The notes: generated by a model from the letters alone, not told the origin. A stretch of DNA of 64,000 bases from G963665085 sp963665085 (GCA_963665085.2 CAXXXS010000001.1:2232001-2296000), one strand, 5' to 3'; counted from the first letter of the stretch, positions 7,631 to 16,454 are shown. Numbers and translations are program-made.

Positions 7631-8959
7631 ATGAAACCAAATTTTTTAAGCGCTATGTTACTGATTGCAATCGCAATCTTTTGTTCTCAATGTAAAGACA
7701 AAGATCCCGAACCGGCAGAATTCTCAATCGATCAAAACAGCTATGATTTTGGAAAAACAGATGCTCTAAGTACGATTAGCCAAACTTTTACAATATCCAA
7801 TACTGGAGGATCGCCACTGGAAATAACCAGTGTAAGTTTATCAGGGACCAATGCAGAGGAGTTCAGTACAGACGCTATTGAAACTACTATTGCTGCGGGG
7901 GCAAGCTATGCTTTTGATATAAACTATGCCCCTACAACAGGTGGAGACAAGTCTGCATCGCTCACTATAAATGATAATTTAGGAACTCACTCAATAGCAC
8001 TTACCGGACAAAGTATTGCCATCTATGTGGCAGGAGATACTCAAAATGCATACGGAAATAGGGTTGCTACAGTTTGGTTAAATGGTGAAGCAACAAGTCT
8101 ATCAGATGGTTTTCAAAAAGCATACGCACTTTCAGTTTATGTTGAAGGTTCTGATGTATATGTAGCTGGACATGAATACAATTCTTCTTCAAAAATTGTC
8201 GCAAAAATATGGAAAAACGGAGAAGCCACTGAACTAACCGATGGAACTACAAATGGGTTTGCTTCTTCTATTTGTGTAGTAGGTTCTGACGTATATGTGG
8301 CAGGGTATGAATATTACGAATCAACAGGCGAAACTATTGGTAAAGTCTGGAAAAATGGAGTTATAATAATACAATCTAGTGATCCAGAAAATGCTCACTT
8401 TAATTCTATTGCAATATCGGGTAATGATATTTATACTGCTGGTTATAACTATGATTCTTCAATTGGTAAAACAAAAGCTGTTGTATGGAAAAACGGCATT
8501 AATACCGAATTAACGAATGGGACAACAAATGGTTGTGCATACTCTGTGTACATATCGGGAAATGATGTTTATGTTTCAGGATACGAAGCACATTATTCTA
8601 CCAATATACATCTTGCTAAATTCTGGAAAAATGGTTCTGTTATTACTCTTGGAGGCAACGATAATTCACAGTATTCAAGAGCAGAATCAATATATGTATC
8701 AGGTACAGATGTATATGTTGCAGGAGAAAATGGAAATATTGCTAAATTTTGGAAGAATGGAGAGGCAACAGAATTGACTGACGGAGCATTTTCCTCATTT
8801 GCATATGATATTTGCACCTCAGAAACTGACATTTACACTGTTGGCACTGAAAGAGAAGATGGCGTGAGTATTGCTAAAATTTGGAAAAATGGAATAGAAA
8901 CCAAATTAACAGATGGAACATATCCAGGTGTTGCAAGAGCTATATTTATTGTTGAATAA
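7631..8959 (+). CDS. lipoprotein with choice-of-anchor-D-like domain and seven propeller-type repeats
   Basis: A lipobox-type signal peptide ends at IFCSQCKDKD. Residues about 30-135 are an Ig-like domain of the choice-of-anchor D/HYDIN type (FDFGKTDALSTISQTFTISNTGG, FDINYAPTTGGDKSASLTINDN). The remaining ~305 residues hold seven repeats of about 43 residues, each with D(V/I)YVAG and a (A/K)xxWKNG core followed by an ELTDGT-like turn. Seven WxNG cores can be counted, which suits a closed seven-bladed beta-propeller. The protein should sit on the outer membrane or in the periplasm; ligand and role are unknown. It is flanked by two copies of the same palindromic repeat, so it may be a movable or recently acquired cassette, although base composition does not stand out. 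Confidence 0.8.
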   Translation: MKPNFLSAMLLIAIAIFCSQCKDKDPEPAEFSIDQNSYDFGKTDALSTISQTFTISNTGGSPLEITSVSLSGTNAEEFSTDAIETTIAAGASYAFDINYAPTTGGDKSASLTINDNLGTHSIALTGQSIAIYVAGDTQNAYGNRVATVWLNGEATSLSDGFQKAYALSVYVEGSDVYVAGHEYNSSSKIVAKIWKNGEATELTDGTTNGFASSICVVGSDVYVAGYEYYESTGETIGKVWKNGVIIIQSSDPENAHFNSIAISGNDIYTAGYNYDSSIGKTKAVVWKNGINTELTNGTTNGCAYSVYISGNDVYVSGYEAHYSTNIHLAKFWKNGSVITLGGNDNSQYSRAESIYVSGTDVYVAGENGNIAKFWKNGEATELTDGAFSSFAYDICTSETDIYTVGTEREDGVSIAKIWKNGIETKLTDGTYPGVARAIFIVE

Positions 8960-9079
8960 AATTTAGTCTGACTTGGTTTATCTAAACATCAATACTTTTG
9001 CTGTATATCAACATCATTTTTAAATGACCCAAAAGAAAAATTGAATATCTCCGGTGATTTTTTCTTTATGTTTTTTTGC

Positions 9080-9132
9080 GCTCTTCGTGGTTAAATATTA
9101 AACCGCTAAGCACACAAAGAAACGCCAAGGAG
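9080..9132. repeat. dispersed palindromic repeat of the CTTCGTGGTTAAA type, copy 2
   Basis: Contains GCTCTTCGTGGTTAAA, identical over 16 bases to 7423-7438. The right half (CCGCTAAGCACACAAAGAAACGCC) has diverged from copy 1, so the stem is weaker here. The rest of the 338-base gap from 8960 to 9297 holds no gene that I can see. Confidence 0.55.
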
Positions 9133-9257
9133 ACAAAATTTCACAGAAATTTCAACCTAAAATATTCGTTCTGTAACAACGGGACACTTGCATTTTTTAT
9201 ACTTATCAACTTCAATTAAGTATTTATGTTTAGCAAGACATAATAAATACAATTGTC

Positions 9258-9265
9258 TATTTTTG
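9258..9265 (+). promoter_or_regulatory. candidate Bacteroidota -7 element (TATTTTTG)
   Basis: Matches TAnnTTTG. Placed here it would start transcription near 9272, which suits the ATG at 9298 but not the upstream in-frame codon at 9253. A convincing TTG at -33 is not seen. Confidence 0.35.
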
Positions 9266-9297
9266 TATCCTTATTTGCAATAAAAGAAAACATAAGA

Positions 9298-10065
9298 ATG
9301 AAACTATTATCTTATCTCTCCCTGATTTTAGCTATTGGATTAATTAGTTGCAATCCTCAGGTTGATTTCAGAAAAGTTATTCCAAATGAAGTGGATGAAT
9401 TTGCTACTGATTATATTTCCTTAGTTCAGAGTGGAAAAATTGATTCTTGTTTAACTCTTAATGAATCGGAGATAAATAAAGATAGTATTAAACAAGTCTT
9501 AAATAACACGTATAGTTCTATCTCAAATTTCAACTTAGATTCTTCCCGGATTGTTAAAGCCCGAAAGACAAAAACGTCTGGTGATTATGAATTTTCTAAT
9601 TACAAAATTGATTACGAATATTTTGTTGGAGACAAATTCCTGTATTTCACAGTTGGAATCCAGGAGCAGTTTAACAAACTCATAATAAATGGATTTGAGA
9701 GTAAGTTATTAGATGAATCTTTGGCTAATGATTATGCTTTTACGCTTCACGAAAAAGGGTTCTTACACTATCTGTTTCTAGCCCTGACAATATTGATTCC
9801 CATTTTTATTATTGTCACTTTATCTTTTATGGTTAAAGCTAACCTTAGTACAAAAGGCTTATGGGTACTTGGAGCTTTATTTGGATTTATAAAATTTAGT
9901 ATCAATTGGACTACCGGACAGGTTGGTTTCTACTTAATAAACATATCGCTTTTAGGAGCCGGATTTTCAAAATCAGGCATCATTGCCCCCTGGATTATTT
10001 CATTTTCAATCCCCGTAGTTGCTATACTATTCTGGATTAACCAGTTCTTTAACAAAAAGAATTAA
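9298..10065 (+). CDS. membrane-anchored lipoprotein of unknown function
   Basis: I chose the ATG at 9298 because it begins a clean lipoprotein signal, MKLLSYLSLILAIGLISC, whereas the longer frame adds an unnatural hydrophobic lead. The first ~150 residues of the mature protein are soluble and periplasmic, with a small alpha/beta domain. The last ~110 residues hold four hydrophobic segments (LFLALTILIPIFIIVTLSFMV, LWVLGALFGFI, VGFYLINISLLGAG, WIISFSIPVVAILFWI), so the C-terminus is embedded in the inner membrane. A lipoprotein signal followed by four helices is an odd arrangement; the signal could instead be an uncleaved anchor. No family is recognised. Confidence 0.6.
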   Translation: MKLLSYLSLILAIGLISCNPQVDFRKVIPNEVDEFATDYISLVQSGKIDSCLTLNESEINKDSIKQVLNNTYSSISNFNLDSSRIVKARKTKTSGDYEFSNYKIDYEYFVGDKFLYFTVGIQEQFNKLIINGFESKLLDESLANDYAFTLHEKGFLHYLFLALTILIPIFIIVTLSFMVKANLSTKGLWVLGALFGFIKFSINWTTGQVGFYLINISLLGAGFSKSGIIAPWIISFSIPVVAILFWINQFFNKKN

Positions 10066-10160
10066 AATTTTAATTATATAGACTAATCTTCTCCGAAGGG
10101 AACCTTCTGTAATTTTGATATTAACAATATGCAAGTAAATGCATTATGTAGTTTCTCTTC

Positions 10161-10193
10161 AAGTCCTCCTGTGAGGAAGATTTAGGAGGTTTT
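10161..10193. repeat. dispersed palindromic repeat, copy 2
   Basis: AAGTCCTCCTGTGAGGAAGATTTAGGAGG shares its plan with 2627-2659 and, in reverse orientation, with 60297-60326. It lies just ahead of the DJ-1/PfpI gene. Confidence 0.6.
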
Positions 10194-10221
10194 CTTAAAA
10201 GAGAATTATTAAATTAATCGA

Positions 10222-10806
10222 ATGAAAAAAGTCTTATTGCTCTTAGCTGATGGTTTTGAAACTTTTGAAGCAAGTGTTTTTATTGATGTTATAGGATGGA
10301 ACCTCGAAGAAGGGGATCGTACAACAAAATTGTATACTTGTGCTTTGAAAAAAGAAATAAAAAGTTCATTTAACCAGCGGTTTATTGTTGATTATATTAT
10401 TGATGAAATAGATGTCAACTCTTTTGATGCATTAGCAATCCCTGGCGGATTTGAGGTTTATGGCTTTTACAATGATGCGTATAATGACAAATTCCTTTCT
10501 TTAATTCGCAATTTCAAAGCAGACAATAAAATAATTGCATCAATCTGTGTAGGCGCACTGCCAGTTGGAAAAAGTGGTATATTAAAAGACAAAAAAGGCA
10601 CCGTATACAACAGTGACATTCGCCGGGATGCATTGAGAGGATTTGGGGTCCATGTAGTTCATCAGCCCATTGTTGTTGACGATAATATTATTACCTCCTG
10701 GAATCCCTCTACTGCAATTGATGTTGCATTATTGTTGCTGGAAATGTTAACATCAAAGCTGAACTCGGATCATATTAGGGAGATTATGGGGTTTGAGAAA
10801 AAGTAA
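10222..10806 (+). CDS. DJ-1/PfpI family protein
   Basis: Single-domain 194-residue protein with the flavodoxin-like fold of DJ-1/ThiJ/PfpI. It shows KKVLLLLADGFETFEAS at the N-terminus (with the conserved Glu) and the nucleophile-elbow segment IIASICVGALPVGKSGIL, in which the cysteine near residue 112 is the usual reactive residue. The pattern ITSWNPSTAIDVALLLLEML near the C-terminus is also typical, though the first residue of ITS is where many relatives have T or G. Members act as glyoxalase/deglycase-like stress proteins, amidases or chaperones; I cannot choose between these. It precedes speD by 52 bases, which is compatible with cotranscription but not proof of it. Confidence 0.85.
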   Translation: MKKVLLLLADGFETFEASVFIDVIGWNLEEGDRTTKLYTCALKKEIKSSFNQRFIVDYIIDEIDVNSFDALAIPGGFEVYGFYNDAYNDKFLSLIRNFKADNKIIASICVGALPVGKSGILKDKKGTVYNSDIRRDALRGFGVHVVHQPIVVDDNIITSWNPSTAIDVALLLLEMLTSKLNSDHIREIMGFEKK

Positions 10807-10858
10807 ACACGCTTTATCAGTCTCTTAAAAACATTAAATTTGCACCAGATTTATTTTA

Positions 10859-11155
10859 ATGGAAGCAAAGATTTATAATTATAACACCTGGGTAGATAAT
10901 ACAGACGAAACCTTTTTAAAAAAACTAATGAACCGTTTATTAGAAGAAGCCGGTTTCAATATTATTAATGCAATTGAACATTCTTATTCACCACAGGGTT
11001 ATACGGCTGTTTGGTTATTGGCAGAAAGCCACCTGGCTATTCATTCTTTCCCTGAAGCAAATAAAACATATATTGAAATTAGTAGCTGTAACGAAAAAAA
11101 AAACAAACAGTTTATAAAATTACTAGAAAAACAATGTTTGATTAAAAGCGAATAA
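10859..11155 (+). CDS. speD: S-adenosylmethionine decarboxylase proenzyme (short form)
   Basis: Makes decarboxylated S-adenosylmethionine, the aminopropyl donor for spermidine. The protein self-cleaves to form a pyruvoyl cofactor. The motif AESHLAIHSFPE contains the Glu-Ser cleavage site (Ser57), His62 follows 5 residues later and Cys77 (EISSCN) 20 residues later. This spacing is exactly that of the processing Ser, proton-donor His and Cys of prokaryotic class 1B enzymes. At 98 residues it is shorter than the usual 115-130. No spermidine synthase (speE) is present nearby, so the pathway partner must lie elsewhere. It sits 16 bases ahead of the rhomboid gene. Confidence 0.9.
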   Translation: MEAKIYNYNTWVDNTDETFLKKLMNRLLEEAGFNIINAIEHSYSPQGYTAVWLLAESHLAIHSFPEANKTYIEISSCNEKKNKQFIKLLEKQCLIKSE

Positions 11156-11171
11156 TAAGACCCTTTATAAC

Positions 11172-11705
11172 ATGAAAAAACTTGAACCTGTATTAATAAT
11201 CCTGTTTTTATTCTGGGCAGTTTTTGCCATCAATTTAATTTTACCTGTTAATCTTAACCGATTTGGCATATATCCCCGAACAGCACATGGCCTTTGGGGA
11301 ATTATATTTTCCCCCTTTCTTCATGCTAATATTTTTCATATTATTTCAAACAGTGTTCCTTTTATTGTTTTAGGCTCAATGGTATTTTTATTTTACACAA
11401 AATACGCACTTAGGGTTTTTATTTATTCTATACTTATCTCTGGCACACTTGTATGGATTTTTGCAAGACCTGCAATTCACATAGGCATGAGTGGCGTTAT
11501 TTATGCCCTTGCATCATTCCTGATATTTGCCGGTTTTTACAAAAAGAAAATCGCCAGCATCTTAATTTCTGTGTTGGTTATTATTTTATATGGTGGATTA
11601 GTATGGGGGCTGTTGCCCAACAATTTTTATGTTTCATGGGAAGGACATATATGTGGTGCAGTTGCCGGATATATTCTCGCTTCTGTCTATTATAAAAAGA
11701 ATTGA
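11172..11705 (+). CDS. rhomboid-family intramembrane serine protease
   Basis: A six-helix membrane protease that cleaves transmembrane substrates within the bilayer. Visible signatures are HANIFHIISNSVPFIVLGS (the H-x-x-x-H-x-x-x-N region of helix 2), the nucleophile motif IGMSGVIYALASFL (G-x-S-G, helix 4) and the catalytic histidine in WEGHICGAVAGYI (helix 6). The length of 177 residues is at the short end, fitting the minimal six-helix core without an extra cytosolic domain. Start ATG at 11172 follows speD by 16 bases. Substrate is unknown. All catalytic residues are present, so I expect it to be active. Confidence 0.9.
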   Translation: MKKLEPVLIILFLFWAVFAINLILPVNLNRFGIYPRTAHGLWGIIFSPFLHANIFHIISNSVPFIVLGSMVFLFYTKYALRVFIYSILISGTLVWIFARPAIHIGMSGVIYALASFLIFAGFYKKKIASILISVLVIILYGGLVWGLLPNNFYVSWEGHICGAVAGYILASVYYKKN

Positions 11706-11748
11706 TTTATAAATGAGTTTTTCAACATAAACGAATAGTTTTGTATTG

Positions 11749-12807
11749 ATGAAACTTTCAAAAAACATAAAAATCATCTTAAGAACACTTACGGGTGTTG
11801 TTTTTTTCTTTCTTCTTCTATTCATCATATGGATTTTCGAACATAACCAGGAAGACGCTTCAATTAAAACCTTTTTCGATGTTATCTGGTTTTCAGTAGT
11901 AACACTTACAACTGTTGGTTATGGCGATTATTATCCAATAACCTTTGTTGGACGAATTACTGGTTTAATCCTGGTCTTGTTTAGTTTTGGCCTGTTAGGC
12001 TATGTCATTGGTAACCTCACAAATAAAATTCGTGAATACATGGAAAAAAAGAAATACGGTCAATTTGGAACAAATATGGAAAATCACATCGTTATTATTG
12101 GTTGGAACAATTTCGGTAAACTTATCGCGGATCAAATTATAAATGCCAATCAAAGTATAGCTGTTATTACAGATTTTAAAGATAATATTGATTTGATCCA
12201 TACAAATTACGGGGATAAAGTTTTTACGCTATTCTCTGATTTAAATGCTTTTGAAGACTTTAAAAAAGTCAATATTGAAAAGACCTGCTCTGTATTTCTA
12301 AATCTGCCAAATGATTCGAAAGCATTGGTTTACTTACTGAATATTAAAAAAGTTTATCCTTCAATTAATACAGTTGTTTCATTATCCAACTCAGAATTGA
12401 AAGATACTTTTTATAGTGCCGGTGCAAACTATGTAATATCAGAAAAAGAATTAAGTTCTCGTTTAATCGCCAGCTATATTTTCGAGCCTGATGTTGCTCA
12501 TTACACAGAAGATCTTATTACTACTTCCTCAGATCAAGATGCTACAGATATCCTTGAATTGATGGTGACAGAAAATAATCCGTATGTTAACCAGGATTAT
12601 ATAGATGTTTTTATTGACATGAAAAAAACGTACAATACCGTTTTGATAGGAATCAGCAGAAAAGAAAATGGCGTTTATCGGCTAATAAAAAATGCAAGTG
12701 CCGGAGAAACAATTCAACTTAATGATTATTTAATTGTAATATCCGACGGTATTGCAAAATCCACTTTAACTAAAAAATTCTCAATAAAGGAAGGACGAAT
12801 TCATTAA
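11749..12807 (+). CDS. potassium channel with cytoplasmic RCK (TrkA-N/TrkA-C) domain
   Basis: Two transmembrane helices (TGVVFFFLLLFIIWIFEH; TGLILVLFSFGLLGYVIGNL) flank a pore loop bearing the K+ selectivity filter TVGYGD. A TrkA-N/Rossmann domain follows (ENHIVIIGWNNFGKLIADQI), then a TrkA-C region to residue 352. This is the MthK-like two-helix channel layout. I use ATG 11749; the codon just before it (TTG 11746) is an alternative that would add one residue. Its stop overlaps the convergent hisS stop by four bases. It likely controls K+ flux, gated by ligand binding to the RCK ring. The G-x-G-x-x-G motif is atypical (GWNNFG), so nucleotide binding is less sure. Confidence 0.9.
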   Translation: MKLSKNIKIILRTLTGVVFFFLLLFIIWIFEHNQEDASIKTFFDVIWFSVVTLTTVGYGDYYPITFVGRITGLILVLFSFGLLGYVIGNLTNKIREYMEKKKYGQFGTNMENHIVIIGWNNFGKLIADQIINANQSIAVITDFKDNIDLIHTNYGDKVFTLFSDLNAFEDFKKVNIEKTCSVFLNLPNDSKALVYLLNIKKVYPSINTVVSLSNSELKDTFYSAGANYVISEKELSSRLIASYIFEPDVAHYTEDLITTSSDQDATDILELMVTENNPYVNQDYIDVFIDMKKTYNTVLIGISRKENGVYRLIKNASAGETIQLNDYLIVISDGIAKSTLTKKFSIKEGRIH

Positions 12808-14177
12808 GCCAAATTAGCGAGATACTCAGTAATCTTATCTTTAGATATTTTTTTCTGGGCTCCTTCTTTCATGTCTTTAATGGTAACAGCCTTCTCATTC
12901 ATTTCATTTTCGCCAACAAGAATAACAAAAGGTATGTTTTTGTTATTTGCATACGTCATCTGTTTTTTCATCTTAGCACTGTCCGGATAAATCTCAGTAC
13001 GAATCCCCTTCTGTCTTAATTCCGAAACAATAGGCAAACAATATTCAATTTCGTTATCTCCAAAATTAATAAACAAAACCTGGGTAGATTGTGATGTTTC
13101 CTGGGGGAATTTATCCAGTTGTAACAACACATCATAAATTCTGTCTGCGCCAAAAGAAATACCTACTCCGGAAATATCTTTTAAACCGAAAATACCGGTT
13201 AAATCATCATATCGTCCACCACCGCAAATGCTACCTATCTGAACATCTTTTGCTTTTACTTCAAAAATAGCTCCTGTGTAATAGTTTAATCCCCGGGCAA
13301 GAGTTAAATCGAGTTCTACTTCGTTTTTAATTTTAATATTTTTTAAAAGAGAAAGAAGTTGCTCAACCTCTTCAATTCCTTTTTCCCCGATTTGTGAACC
13401 TGACAAGAATTGCTTTAGAAAACTCACTTTTTCTTCCAGAGAACCTTGAGCTTCAAATAAAGGATTAAGTTTTTCTATCTGTTCCTGGGATAACCCTTTT
13501 TCTGTTAATTCTGTACGTACATTTTCAATCCCAATCTTATCTAATTTGTCTATCGCAACAGTAATATCAACAATTTTATCAGGAGCATTGATGACCTCTG
13601 CAATCCCAGCCAATAGTTTTCTATTGTTGAATTTTAGAACAACATTGATATCAAGTCGTTTAAAAACCTCATCGACAATCTGGATTAACTCCAACTCATT
13701 GATTAAAGAATTAGAACCAATAATATCTGCATCACATTGATAAAATTCACGATAACGTCCCTTTTGTGGTCTGTCTGCTCTCCAAACCGGTTGTATCTGA
13801 TAGCGTCTAAACGGGAACGTAATATCATTTTGGTGTTGAACAACGAACCGGGCAAATGGCACGGTCAAATCATAACGTAAACCCCGTTCGCAAATATTTA
13901 AAGACAACTTATTTGCATCGATTTCCCCCAATTTTGTTTTATCAACTTTTGAAAGGAAATCGCCTGAATTTAAAATTTTAAAAAGCAGCTTATCGCCTTC
14001 ATCACCATATTTACCTAACAAAGTAGAAAGGTTCTCCATTGCCGGGGTTTCAATTTGTTCGAAGCCATAAAGCTGGTAAATATCTTTTATTGTATTGAAT
14101 ATATAATTTCTCCTTAGCATTTCAACAGGAGAAAAATCTCTTGTGCCTTTTGGAATAGAAGGCTTATTTACTGCCAT
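12804..14177 (-). CDS. hisS: histidine--tRNA ligase
   Basis: Class II aminoacyl-tRNA synthetase charging tRNA-His. Motif 1 and 2 regions are present (GTRDFSPVEML near the start; YDLTVPFARFVVQHQ; RRYQIQPVWRADRPQKGRYREFYQCDADIIGS), as are the histidine-specific ALARGLNYYTGAIFEV and CGGGRYDDLTGIFG (HisA/HisB motifs) and a C-terminal anticodon-binding domain ending VTIKDM. Length 457 residues is typical. The cupin gene lies 66 bases upstream on the same strand. Its 3' end overlaps the convergent channel gene by four bases. Confidence 0.97.
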   Translation of the reverse strand: MAVNKPSIPKGTRDFSPVEMLRRNYIFNTIKDIYQLYGFEQIETPAMENLSTLLGKYGDEGDKLLFKILNSGDFLSKVDKTKLGEIDANKLSLNICERGLRYDLTVPFARFVVQHQNDITFPFRRYQIQPVWRADRPQKGRYREFYQCDADIIGSNSLINELELIQIVDEVFKRLDINVVLKFNNRKLLAGIAEVINAPDKIVDITVAIDKLDKIGIENVRTELTEKGLSQEQIEKLNPLFEAQGSLEEKVSFLKQFLSGSQIGEKGIEEVEQLLSLLKNIKIKNEVELDLTLARGLNYYTGAIFEVKAKDVQIGSICGGGRYDDLTGIFGLKDISGVGISFGADRIYDVLLQLDKFPQETSQSTQVLFINFGDNEIEYCLPIVSELRQKGIRTEIYPDSAKMKKQMTYANNKNIPFVILVGENEMNEKAVTIKDMKEGAQKKISKDKITEYLANLA

Positions 14178-14243
14178 AAATATTTCTTTTGAAATTTGGA
14201 TGGCAAAGCTATAATTTTTTTTGGATGGAATAAAATTACTGTA

Positions 14244-14717
14244 TTATGCCAGTCCAATTTGTTTTAATAATTCCTGGTTATAGTTATCGCATTCAGGATC
14301 ATTTTCAGATGGTGCCCACGGTGCAAAGTTTTTATCATCAATGGGTTCATAGGGTCCGTCTTTTAATTCGTACACAACTGTACCTCGCTCTAATGTTATA
14401 ATTGTATGCCAAATTTTTTCAGGGATTTCAGCAGCAAAATTTGTTTGTCCGTTTAATAATATCCAATCATCTATATCTCCATAATTATTAAAAGATATTA
14501 CAACAGCTTTTCCTTTTAAGATCAGGAAGACTTCCCGCTTATCCGGATTTTCGTGTTTATGGGGCTGAACATATGTATCAGGTTCCATTGCGTTAAGCAT
14601 ACGCTGCAACGTATCTGAATTTTCCCTATGAAAATTATAATTCTTTCTTTTGCGAGGTAATGTTTTTGCTGTTTCTGTAAGACTGTTTAAGAGACTTTTC
14701 GTGATTTTTACAAGCAT
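14244..14717 (-). CDS. WbuC-family cupin-fold metalloprotein
   Basis: Single cupin domain of 157 residues with the WbuC pattern: NFHRENSDTLQRMLNAMEPDTYVQPHKHENPDKREVFLILKG, where His, His and Glu are the metal ligands, and EIPEKIWHTIITLERGTVVYELKDGPYEP, which carries the second His and the family-typical KxGPY segment. The role of the family is not settled; homologues often lie in O-antigen or sugar loci, but here the gene is next to exported proteins of unknown function. Its start is separated by one base from the stop of the gene upstream (14719), so it is probably translated as part of the same operon. Confidence 0.88.
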   Translation of the reverse strand: MLVKITKSLLNSLTETAKTLPRKRKNYNFHRENSDTLQRMLNAMEPDTYVQPHKHENPDKREVFLILKGKAVVISFNNYGDIDDWILLNGQTNFAAEIPEKIWHTIITLERGTVVYELKDGPYEPIDDKNFAPWAPSENDPECDNYNQELLKQIGLA

Positions 14718-14718
14718 T

Positions 14719-15555
14719 TTAATTCAAGCTATTTATATCATCCTTAAGAAACCCTGAAGGATTATCTCTATCAATGTAATGATAATTGTAAAAATATAAA
14801 TCTCCTGAACTTGAAAAAATCATTTTATAACATCTTCCTCTGGAGTCATCAAACAATGGCTTTACAACATGCAGGAATAGTGTGTTTTTATCTTTATCTT
14901 CAATTTTCGTCTCTATTTCATTCTTTGACATAAGATTTACTACTCCCTTGTACAAATTTTTAAACTCATCCTCTCCGGAGAATTCTTCAGAAAGATCATC
15001 CGGATCTACGAGCAATTCCATCTGGTTTACTTTTTTCTTGTTTTTATTGTAAATCTTGAAACTACTAACCGACATCATTAAATAGTTCTTTTGTATTTCT
15101 TTAACCCTGTTTTGCATAAATAGCAGCATCGGTCCAACGGCATAATCGTAACTCATGGATTTATCATCGCTGTAAGATACCGGAATTGCACAGAATTCCG
15201 GCATCCCAGCAAGTTCTTTCGCTGTATCCCCTAACGTAAGATTTAAAATATTGTATGTGATATCTTCATCTTCAAATCCTAACTTTGAAATAAACATAAA
15301 AGAATATTTCGAATTAAACCTTCTTTCTTCAAACTCAGCTACATCAATAAACTCATAATCTGTGATAGTCCAATTTTTTTCAACAGCTTCTTTTAGTATA
15401 ATATTATACGCTAAAGGATTTTTCTCTAACACAAAACATGTTGTTGAGTTTATAAACATTCCTACTTGCTCCTTTGAAGGAAATGGCGAATTTCCCAAAG
15501 CATTAGGTATAATAAGGAATAATATCAAAATAAATTGGATAAATAACTTTTTCAT
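14719..15555 (-). CDS. exported protein of unknown function, tandem paralogue A
   Basis: A Sec signal peptide is visible (MKKLFIQFILILFLIIPNALG, cleavage likely near residue 21). The body matches the neighbouring 15586-16443 product: VLEKNPLAYNIILKEAVEKNWTITDYEFI here against VYEKNPMLEYNLIIEEVISNEWKITDYEFV there, and FYNYHYIDRDNPSGFLKDDI against FYYFDYHMIDPKSPDGFLKSDF. The two are therefore duplicated genes. I do not recognise the family, and no enzyme motif stands out. Both share CSVPLSY/FCAIPVSYS and a C-terminal FLHVV... R-C-Y-K block. Residence in the periplasm or outer envelope follows from the signal. Confidence 0.7.
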   Translation of the reverse strand: MKKLFIQFILILFLIIPNALGNSPFPSKEQVGMFINSTTCFVLEKNPLAYNIILKEAVEKNWTITDYEFIDVAEFEERRFNSKYSFMFISKLGFEDEDITYNILNLTLGDTAKELAGMPEFCAIPVSYSDDKSMSYDYAVGPMLLFMQNRVKEIQKNYLMMSVSSFKIYNKNKKKVNQMELLVDPDDLSEEFSGEDEFKNLYKGVVNLMSKNEIETKIEDKDKNTLFLHVVKPLFDDSRGRCYKMIFSSSGDLYFYNYHYIDRDNPSGFLKDDINSLN

Positions 15556-15585
15556 AAGGTTAGGATATTCTTTAATTACTAATAT

Positions 15586-16443
15586 TTAATCATTTGCCTT
15601 AGATAATTTTTTAAAATCAGATTTCAAAAAACCATCTGGACTTTTGGGATCTATCATGTGATAATCAAAATAATAGAAATTTGCATCTGCTGCACCTATT
15701 ATAATTTTGTAACACCTTGCAGAGAGATGTGTTCCTTCTGGACCTACTTTATGCAAAAAAACAGTATTGGGATCTTTTTTAATAATTAATTCCTCTATTT
15801 CTTCACGGGTTGCCAATTTAAATTCCAATGGATAAACCTTTTTTATCTTGGCAATTGTATTTACATCATCTGCCAACTCTTCTTTTACAAGGTATAGTGT
15901 TTTACCTTTTATTCCTTTAATATTCTTGTTGTAGTATTTAAATACATTTGAAGAAATAATTGATGGATCTTCTGTAATTAACTTTATGTGATTTTGAGTA
16001 AAACGAAGCAATGTCCTTAATTTATAAATATAACTTTCTTCTTCAACATTACTGTATGATAAAGGCACAGAGCATATTGTTGGCATATCTCTAACATCAT
16101 TAAAATCGCCACCTAATAGAACATGCAAGAATTTATACTTTGCCCCGGTATTATCTTTTGTAAACACAACATCTGTCATTACTAAGAAAGAAAGATTTGG
16201 ATCAAAACGGTATTTCTCATTAAAATCTTTGTAAGATACAAATTCATAGTCCGTTATTTTCCATTCATTGGATATAACTTCTTCAATAATTAAGTTATAC
16301 TCTAACATGGGGTTTTTTTCATAAACCACCATTGTTTTAGTTTTGTAAAACTTATCTAAATCATCTTTAGTAGGTACATATTCTTGACCAAACAATATCT
16401 TCCCTATAACAACTAGTACGATAGTAATAACGGCCTTTTTCAT
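15586..16443 (-). CDS. exported protein of unknown function, tandem paralogue B
   Basis: Secreted 285-residue protein with a signal peptide (MKKAVITIVLVVIGKILFGQ). It is the second copy of the family described for 14719-15555 and aligns with it over its whole length. Conserved features shared by both are KNP-(x)6-I-(x)10-W-(x)I-TDYEF, the CS/A-(V/I)PLSYS block and the final R-CYK-I...FYYFDYH-(x)-D segment. It lies 12 bases downstream of the next gene on this strand (16455-17129), so the three probably form one operon with the cupin. Function is unknown. Confidence 0.7.
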   Translation of the reverse strand: MKKAVITIVLVVIGKILFGQEYVPTKDDLDKFYKTKTMVVYEKNPMLEYNLIIEEVISNEWKITDYEFVSYKDFNEKYRFDPNLSFLVMTDVVFTKDNTGAKYKFLHVLLGGDFNDVRDMPTICSVPLSYSNVEEESYIYKLRTLLRFTQNHIKLITEDPSIISSNVFKYYNKNIKGIKGKTLYLVKEELADDVNTIAKIKKVYPLEFKLATREEIEELIIKKDPNTVFLHKVGPEGTHLSARCYKIIIGAADANFYYFDYHMIDPKSPDGFLKSDFKKLSKAND

Positions 16444-16454
16444 GACTTTTCTTT

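Noticed and set aside
11736..11743. TAGTTTTG promoter-like box ahead of the K+ channel gene
   Set aside because: It lies so close to ATG 11749 that it would give an almost leaderless transcript, and no -33 element is seen.
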